Positions 5,221-8,823 of a stretch of DNA of 8,823 bases are shown here, in pieces. Origin of the DNA: Calditrichota bacterium (lineage in GTDB: Bacteria > Calditrichota > Calditrichia > RBG-13-44-9 > J075); NCBI GenBank assembly GCA_003695285.1, contig RFIL01000223.1, positions 1 to 8,823 of the forward strand, given 5' to 3'. Made by a program: the position numbers and the translations under genes. Below the pieces are notes generated by a model that saw only the letters and a list, made by a program, of their open reading frames with translations, searched no databases and was not told the origin of the DNA. Within the stretch, counting starts at the first letter, position 1. Each line of letters begins with the position of its first letter.

Positions 5221-6498
5221 ATGTTAGACCTGAAATTTATTCGCGAGCAGCCGGAGGAAGTCAAAGCTGGAATCCGCAAAAAAGGGGTCGTGGCAGATGT
5301 CGATGCCATTCTGGAACTGGATAACCAGAGAAGGGAGTTACTCCAGAAGGTAGAACGGTTAAAGCATGAACGCAATCAGGCATCCCAGGAAGTAAGTAAA
5401 CTGAAAAAAGAGGGGAAAGACGCTTCTACCATTATTGAAAAAACCCGACAACTAAGCCAGGAGATTAAGCAATTTGATGAGCAGTTAAAACAGGTGGAAG
5501 CAAAACTCTCGGAGGCGTTAGATTATCTTCCCAACCTTCCTCATAAGAGTGTGCCCGAGGGAAAAACCGCTGATGATAATGTGGTGATCAAAGCCTGGGG
5601 TAAAATCCCGGAATTTGATTTTGAGATAGTCGATCACCTGGAGATAGGGGAGCGACTGGATATTATTGATTTCACCCGGGGCAGTAAACTGAGCGGGAGA
5701 GGTTTTCCGGTCTACAAAGGTCAGGGAGCCCGTCTGGAACGGGCATTAATCAATTTCATGCTGGATGTTCACACCCGTCAACACAACTACACAGAAATTT
5801 TTCCCCCATTCCTGGTGAATCGTGAAAGCATGCGAGGAACCGGCCAGCTTCCCAAAATGGAAGAGGATATGTATTTGTGCGAAAAGGATGACCTTTTTTT
5901 AATCCCCACCGCCGAGGTTCCGGTGACCAATCTTCATCGGGATGAAATTCTTTCCCCGGAAGAGTTACCCAAAAAATACTGTGCCTATTCTGCCTGTTTC
6001 CGGAGAGAAGCTGGCTCCTGGGGAAAGGAAACCCGGGGATTTTTGCGACTTCATCAGTTCAATAAAGTTGAGCTGGTCAAATACACCCTCCCTGAGGAAT
6101 CCTATAACGAACTGGAACAACTATTACTCGATGCTTCCCGCATACTGGAATTGCTGGGTCTTCCCTATCGAGTGGTGGAACTCTGCAGCGGTGATTTGAG
6201 CTTTGCTGCTGCTAAATGTTATGATATTGAAGTATGGGCACCGGCGGAACAAAAATGGCTGGAAGTTTCCAGTTGTAGCAATTTCGAAGATTTTCAAGCC
6301 CGACGAATGAATATCCGTTTTCGACGAAGCTCAACTGCCAAACCGGAATTTGTCCATACCCTGAACGGCTCCGGTGTGGCCACCCCTCGTTTGATGGTAG
6401 CATTGCTGGAATGCTATCAACAGGAAGATGGTTCCGTACAGATACCAGCAGCTCTCCAGCCTTACACCGGGTTTCAAACCATCAAACGGGATATTTGA
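5221..6498 (+). CDS. serS: Seryl-tRNA synthetase
   Basis: Class II aminoacyl-tRNA synthetase that activates serine with ATP and charges tRNA-Ser (also tRNA-Sec where present), cytosolic homodimer. The 425-aa length is normal. Residues 1-105 are the N-terminal tRNA-binding domain with a long helical hairpin (about 28-100, rich in Glu, Lys and Gln). The serine-binding TAEVPVTN starts at 230. Motif 2 is FRREAGSWGKETRG (260-273), followed by LHQFNKVELV. CYDIEVW (333-339) and EVSSCSNFEDFQARR (348-362) are family hallmarks, and motif 3 is NGSGVATPRLMVALLECYQ (382-400) with Arg390. A Trp replaces the usual small residue in motif 2 (GSWGKET where GSAGRDT is common), probably a tolerated variation. 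The start is fixed by the duplicated SD. It is followed after 73 nt by plsC. Confidence 0.98.
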   Translation: MLDLKFIREQPEEVKAGIRKKGVVADVDAILELDNQRRELLQKVERLKHERNQASQEVSKLKKEGKDASTIIEKTRQLSQEIKQFDEQLKQVEAKLSEALDYLPNLPHKSVPEGKTADDNVVIKAWGKIPEFDFEIVDHLEIGERLDIIDFTRGSKLSGRGFPVYKGQGARLERALINFMLDVHTRQHNYTEIFPPFLVNRESMRGTGQLPKMEEDMYLCEKDDLFLIPTAEVPVTNLHRDEILSPEELPKKYCAYSACFRREAGSWGKETRGFLRLHQFNKVELVKYTLPEESYNELEQLLLDASRILELLGLPYRVVELCSGDLSFAAAKCYDIEVWAPAEQKWLEVSSCSNFEDFQARRMNIRFRRSSTAKPEFVHTLNGSGVATPRLMVALLECYQQEDGSVQIPAALQPYTGFQTIKRDI

Positions 6499-6571
6499 CA
6501 ACCTGAGATGTTTTATGATACCAATCAACCTGCAACCGCTTTAAGGTGAAAAATAACCGGGTAACTGAATC

Positions 6572-7285
6572 ATGATACGGGCCGTGTTCTTTATCATTGT
6601 AGTAGTCGTCACCACATCGATTGGCGCCATCATTGTTATGATTCTGGGCCTGTTCAATCGCTATTCCCGGTTCACCTATTTTCAAATTGTTCAACGCTGG
6701 GCACGATTGGTGGTATGGACTTCCGGTACCACGGTCACCGTTCGGGGACTGGAGCATATCGATTCCCATAAACCCTATATTGTGGTCAGCAATCACCAGA
6801 GCCATATGGATATTCCGGTGCTCATCGGCTATCTTCCCCTGCATATGACCATTATTGCCAAAAAGGAATTATTTCGGATCCCTATTTTTGCCCAGGGGAT
6901 GTATGCGGTCGGTATTTTAAAAATAGACCGCAGCAATCGCACCCGCGCTTTTGAAACCCTTAAAAAAGCTGAAGAGGTCTTAAAAAAATATAACATTTCG
7001 GTACTGGCCTTTCCGGAGGGTACCCGTAGCCGGAATGGGATGTTACAACCGTTTAAAAAAGGCCCCTTTGTCATGGCCATCAATAGTGGAATCGATATTC
7101 TGCCGATAACCATTAGCGGCACCTTCCCCATTCTACCGAAAGGGCGCCTGTTGGTTCGTCCTGGCAGCGTTACCCTCACGGTTCACCCTCCCATCCAGGT
7201 ATCCCCTTATTCGCTGGAAGACCGGGATCGATTAATAGAAATCGTTCATGAAACCATAGCCAAAGGACTGTTTGAATATGCCTGA
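6572..7285 (+). CDS. plsC: 1-acyl-sn-glycerol-3-phosphate acyltransferase
   Basis: PlsC-family acyltransferase that acylates lysophosphatidic acid to phosphatidic acid in membrane phospholipid synthesis, using acyl-ACP or acyl-CoA. It has 237 aa, a typical length. An N-terminal membrane helix (about 3-28, VFFIIVVVVTTSIGAIIVMI) anchors it on the cytoplasmic face. All four family motifs are seen: NHQSHMD (74-80; catalytic His75 and Asp80), GILKIDR (114-120), FPEGTRS (148-154; Glu149 and Arg152 bind the glycerol phosphate) and ILPITISG (176-183). The SD is weak: GGG lies about 11 nt before the ATG, and AAGGTG is further upstream at about 6543. The stop codon overlaps the start of upp by 8 nt. 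Substrate chain preference cannot be read from sequence; a related lysophospholipid acyltransferase is possible. Confidence 0.93.
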   Translation: MIRAVFFIIVVVVTTSIGAIIVMILGLFNRYSRFTYFQIVQRWARLVVWTSGTTVTVRGLEHIDSHKPYIVVSNHQSHMDIPVLIGYLPLHMTIIAKKELFRIPIFAQGMYAVGILKIDRSNRTRAFETLKKAEEVLKKYNISVLAFPEGTRSRNGMLQPFKKGPFVMAINSGIDILPITISGTFPILPKGRLLVRPGSVTLTVHPPIQVSPYSLEDRDRLIEIVHETIAKGLFEYA

Positions 7286-7913
7286 AGAATTTCAAAATCT
7301 CCATATCTCTCAACACCCTTTGATTCAGGATAAACTCTGCGATTTACGACAGAAGAGTACTCCCCATTTTCGCTTTAAACAACTTCTGGAAGAAATCAGT
7401 CAGTTTTTATTTTATGAAGCCAGCAAGACTCTTTCTACCAGGAAAGTAACCATAGAGACCCCGCTGGAAAACATGGAGGGAGAGCAACTGACTCGGGAGA
7501 TTCTGCTGGTTCCCATATTACGGGCCGGACTGGGGATGGTCAATGGGATTACCCAGCTCTGGGAGGGCAGCCGGGTCGGCATGCTGGGGATGTATCGGGA
7601 TCATGACACCCTGCAACCGGTAGACTATTATCTCCGTTTACCTGAAAATCTGGAACCATTCACAGTATTTCTTCTCGATCCCATGCTGGCAACCGGAGGG
7701 AGCGCCGTCTCAGCCATCACCCGGCTGAAAGAGCGCGGCGCCCGGGAATTGATGATGCTATCCCTGATATGTGCTCCAGAAGGAGTTCGAGCGGTGAGTG
7801 AACATTATCCGGAAGTTCCGATCTATGCGGCAGCTCTGGATCGTCAGTTGAATGAGAAGGGTTACATTTTACCGGGGCTGGGCGATGCCGGGGATCGTTA
7901 CTTTGGGGTATAA
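7278..7913 (+). CDS. upp: Uracil phosphoribosyltransferase
   Basis: Pyrimidine salvage enzyme that converts uracil and PRPP to UMP and diphosphate, cytosolic. It has 211 aa, the normal length. The PRPP-binding loop DPMLATGGSA is at 134-143, the segment VPILRAGLGM at 78-87, and the C-terminal uracil-binding segment LPGLGDAGDRYFG at 198-210. I chose ATG 7278 over an in-frame TTG at 7272 because family members start close to this point, although AAGGA (7263-7267) is then 10 nt away and the TTG would be 4 nt away. The ATG lies inside the end of plsC with an 8-nt overlap in another frame, indicating translational coupling with plsC. A metabolic link between the two is not obvious. A short hairpin directly follows the stop. 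Confidence 0.97.
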   Translation: MPEEFQNLHISQHPLIQDKLCDLRQKSTPHFRFKQLLEEISQFLFYEASKTLSTRKVTIETPLENMEGEQLTREILLVPILRAGLGMVNGITQLWEGSRVGMLGMYRDHDTLQPVDYYLRLPENLEPFTVFLLDPMLATGGSAVSAITRLKERGARELMMLSLICAPEGVRAVSEHYPEVPIYAAALDRQLNEKGYILPGLGDAGDRYFGV

Positions 7914-7916
7914 GTG

Positions 7917-7935
7917 ATGAGGGATCAATCCTCAT
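7917..7935 (+). terminator. Hairpin after upp, weak terminator candidate
   Basis: ATGAGG (7917-7922) pairs perfectly with CCTCAT (7930-7935), and one G-U pair may be added. It begins 4 nt after the upp stop codon, where transcripts often end, but no T tract follows within 20 nt. It may mark a 3' end by processing or Rho rather than intrinsic termination. Confidence 0.25.
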
Positions 7936-7983
7936 GAACGATAAATCGCCGAACGCTGAGAGAACTTTTGGAAATCGATTTTT

Positions 7984-8012
7984 TTGATTTTAAATACACA
8001 TTAATTTATGAT
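7984..8012 (+). promoter_or_regulatory. Sigma-70-type promoter for the EIIA (ptsN-like) gene
   Basis: TTGATT (7984-7989) is followed after exactly 17 nt by TATGAT (8007-8012, 5/6 to the -10 consensus) in an AT-rich stretch. Transcription would start near 8019, about 37 nt before the ATG. This separates the ptsN-like/prenyl synthase pair from the upp operon. It is the best promoter match in the window. Confidence 0.6.
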
Positions 8013-8055
8013 AAGGTATTAATTGAGGAGTGGAAAGCGTAAACAAGGAGAGCGG

Positions 8056-8508
8056 ATGAAGCTGGATGAACTTTTAAGCCCGGAGGTTATCACTTTTCAT
8101 CTCCATCACAGTGAAAAATTTGCTGTTATCGAAGAATTGCTGGATTTACTGGTTCAAACCGGAAAAGTTCGGGATAGAGCAACCGCATTGCAGGATCTCA
8201 TTGAGCGAGAAAAATATCTTTCCACCGGATTTGAGAATGGTCTGGCAGTGCCACATGCCAAAACCCGGGCGGTGGATGAAATGGTCATGTCCTTTGCCCT
8301 CAGCCGGGAGGGAATCGATTTTGATTCTCTGGATGGCAAACCCACTCATTTTATCTTTTTGCTACTATCCCCACAGGATGTTAGCGGACCACATATTCAA
8401 TTGCTGGCATTGATTGCCCGCAATTTTCAGAAAAAAGAAATTGTTGATAAAGTTTATGGAGTTCAAACTCCCGAGGAGTTATTATCCCTCTTTCATGATT
8501 TTAAATAG
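8056..8508 (+). CDS. ptsN: PTS EIIA domain protein, PtsN (EIIA-Ntr) / fructose type
   Basis: Stand-alone phosphotransferase-system EIIA domain, 150 aa, cytosolic. It would accept phosphate from an HPr/NPr protein on His67 in the motif GLAVPHAKT (62-70). Other family signs are LLSPEVI (6-12), EREKYLSTGFENGLAVPH and the helix HIQLLALIARNF. With no EIIB or EIIC partner nearby, it is more likely a regulatory PtsN-type protein than a sugar transporter subunit. The usual ptsN neighbours (rpoN, hpf, hprK) are absent here, so the targets are unknown. I chose ATG 8056 because AAGGAG (8045-8050) is 5 nt upstream; a TTG at 8023 would add 11 basic, unlikely residues and lies close to the predicted transcription start. 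The next gene starts 9 nt after the stop. Confidence 0.9.
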   Translation: MKLDELLSPEVITFHLHHSEKFAVIEELLDLLVQTGKVRDRATALQDLIEREKYLSTGFENGLAVPHAKTRAVDEMVMSFALSREGIDFDSLDGKPTHFIFLLLSPQDVSGPHIQLLALIARNFQKKEIVDKVYGVQTPEELLSLFHDFK

Positions 8509-8517
8509 CCAGGGAAC

Positions 8518-8823
8518 ATGACAGGACACGTGTTAAAAGAATTTCAACCCCTTTTGGAGTCGGTTCGACAGCAATTGCTGAACAGTATTCCTTCTAATTT
8601 TCCGGTAAGTCTGAAGGAACCGATACATTATTTTCTGGATTTACCCAGCAAAAAAATTCGTCCCCTGATGACCTTGTTTTCCACACAACTCTGTGGTGGA
8701 AACCTCTCCGACGCGCTTCCTGCCGCAACAGCAGTGGAACTCTTTCATGACTTTACCCTGATCCATGATGATATTATGGACCAGGATGAGTTGCGTCGGG
8801 GATTTCAAACCCTTCATGTAAAA
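8518..8823 (+). CDS. Isoprenyl diphosphate synthase, trans type (3' end outside window)
   Basis: The first 102 residues of a polyprenyl synthetase that condenses isopentenyl diphosphate with allylic diphosphates, feeding quinone side-chain, carrier-lipid or carotenoid synthesis. Seen: SKKIRPLM (47-54), equivalent to the conserved Gly-Lys-x-x-Arg-Pro substrate motif with Ser in place of Gly; the helix AVELFHDFTLIHDD; and the first Asp-rich motif DDIMD (about 87-91), which binds magnesium and the allylic diphosphate, followed by the conserved LRRGFQTLH. The second Asp-rich motif lies outside the window. The residues before DDIMD that set product length include Phe and Thr (ELFHDFTLI), but product length cannot be assigned from this fragment. 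The SD is short and close (AGGG, 8511-8514). It is probably co-transcribed with the EIIA gene. Confidence 0.93.
   Translation, partial: MTGHVLKEFQPLLESVRQQLLNSIPSNFPVSLKEPIHYFLDLPSKKIRPLMTLFSTQLCGGNLSDALPAATAVELFHDFTLIHDDIMDQDELRRGFQTLHVK

Noticed and set aside
8023..8055. TTG start for the EIIA protein, 11 residues longer
   Set aside because: It would lie only a few bases from the predicted transcription start and has no SD. ATG 8056 has AAGGAG 5 nt upstream and gives the usual family length.

Overview
The window is a gene-dense stretch of a bacterial chromosome. GC is moderate, roughly mid-40s percent by eye. Most genes have purine-rich Shine-Dalgarno (SD) sites, use the standard code, and are separated by short gaps or overlaps. 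One complete small membrane protein (3099-3299) has a Tyr/Arg-rich 'PRFY' N-terminus of a kind I associate with the Bacteroidota/Chlorobi/Calditrichota (FCB) group. Together with the cyclic-nucleotide/DUF4388/receiver fusion, this makes an FCB-type or related candidate-phylum bacterium my best guess, at low confidence. I see no CRISPR array, transposon, prophage, rRNA or tRNA. The Xer recombinase looks like the housekeeping chromosome-dimer type.

Layout. (1) 1-626, minus strand: a short-chain dehydrogenase/reductase cut by the window edge, with a Asp-Tyr-Lys catalytic set like pteridine reductases and its own promoter at 661-689. (2) 832-2891, plus strand: a probable operon of an unrecognised 147-aa protein, a glyoxalase-II-like metallo-beta-lactamase-fold hydrolase and a XerC/D recombinase, ending in a possible terminator at 2917-2954. 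(3) 2968-3299: short inverted repeats and then the 66-aa single-pass membrane protein. (4) 3300-3573: a 274-bp non-coding stretch holding a likely structured RNA leader (3388-3492) upstream of a three-domain regulator. (5) 3574-5055: the regulator (cyclic-nucleotide-binding + DUF4388/PATAN-like + degenerate receiver) and an unrecognised 127-aa protein only 9 nt downstream. (6) 5221-7913: serS, plsC and upp; plsC and upp overlap. (7) 7984-8823: a good sigma-70-type promoter, a PtsN-like EIIA protein, and the N-terminal third of an isoprenyl diphosphate synthase that runs off the window.

Most of the content is housekeeping: tRNA charging, phospholipid synthesis, uracil salvage, isoprenoid chain elongation and dimer resolution. 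The most interesting part is 3300-5055. There a multi-hairpin leader precedes a signalling protein whose receiver domain has lost the acidic pair and the conserved lysine, and that protein is followed by an uncharacterised small protein. In the leader, the 3' arm of one hairpin is exactly complementary to the regulator's SD sequence, so translational control by RNA refolding is a testable possibility. No downstream gene identifies a ligand, and I matched the leader to no known riboswitch class.
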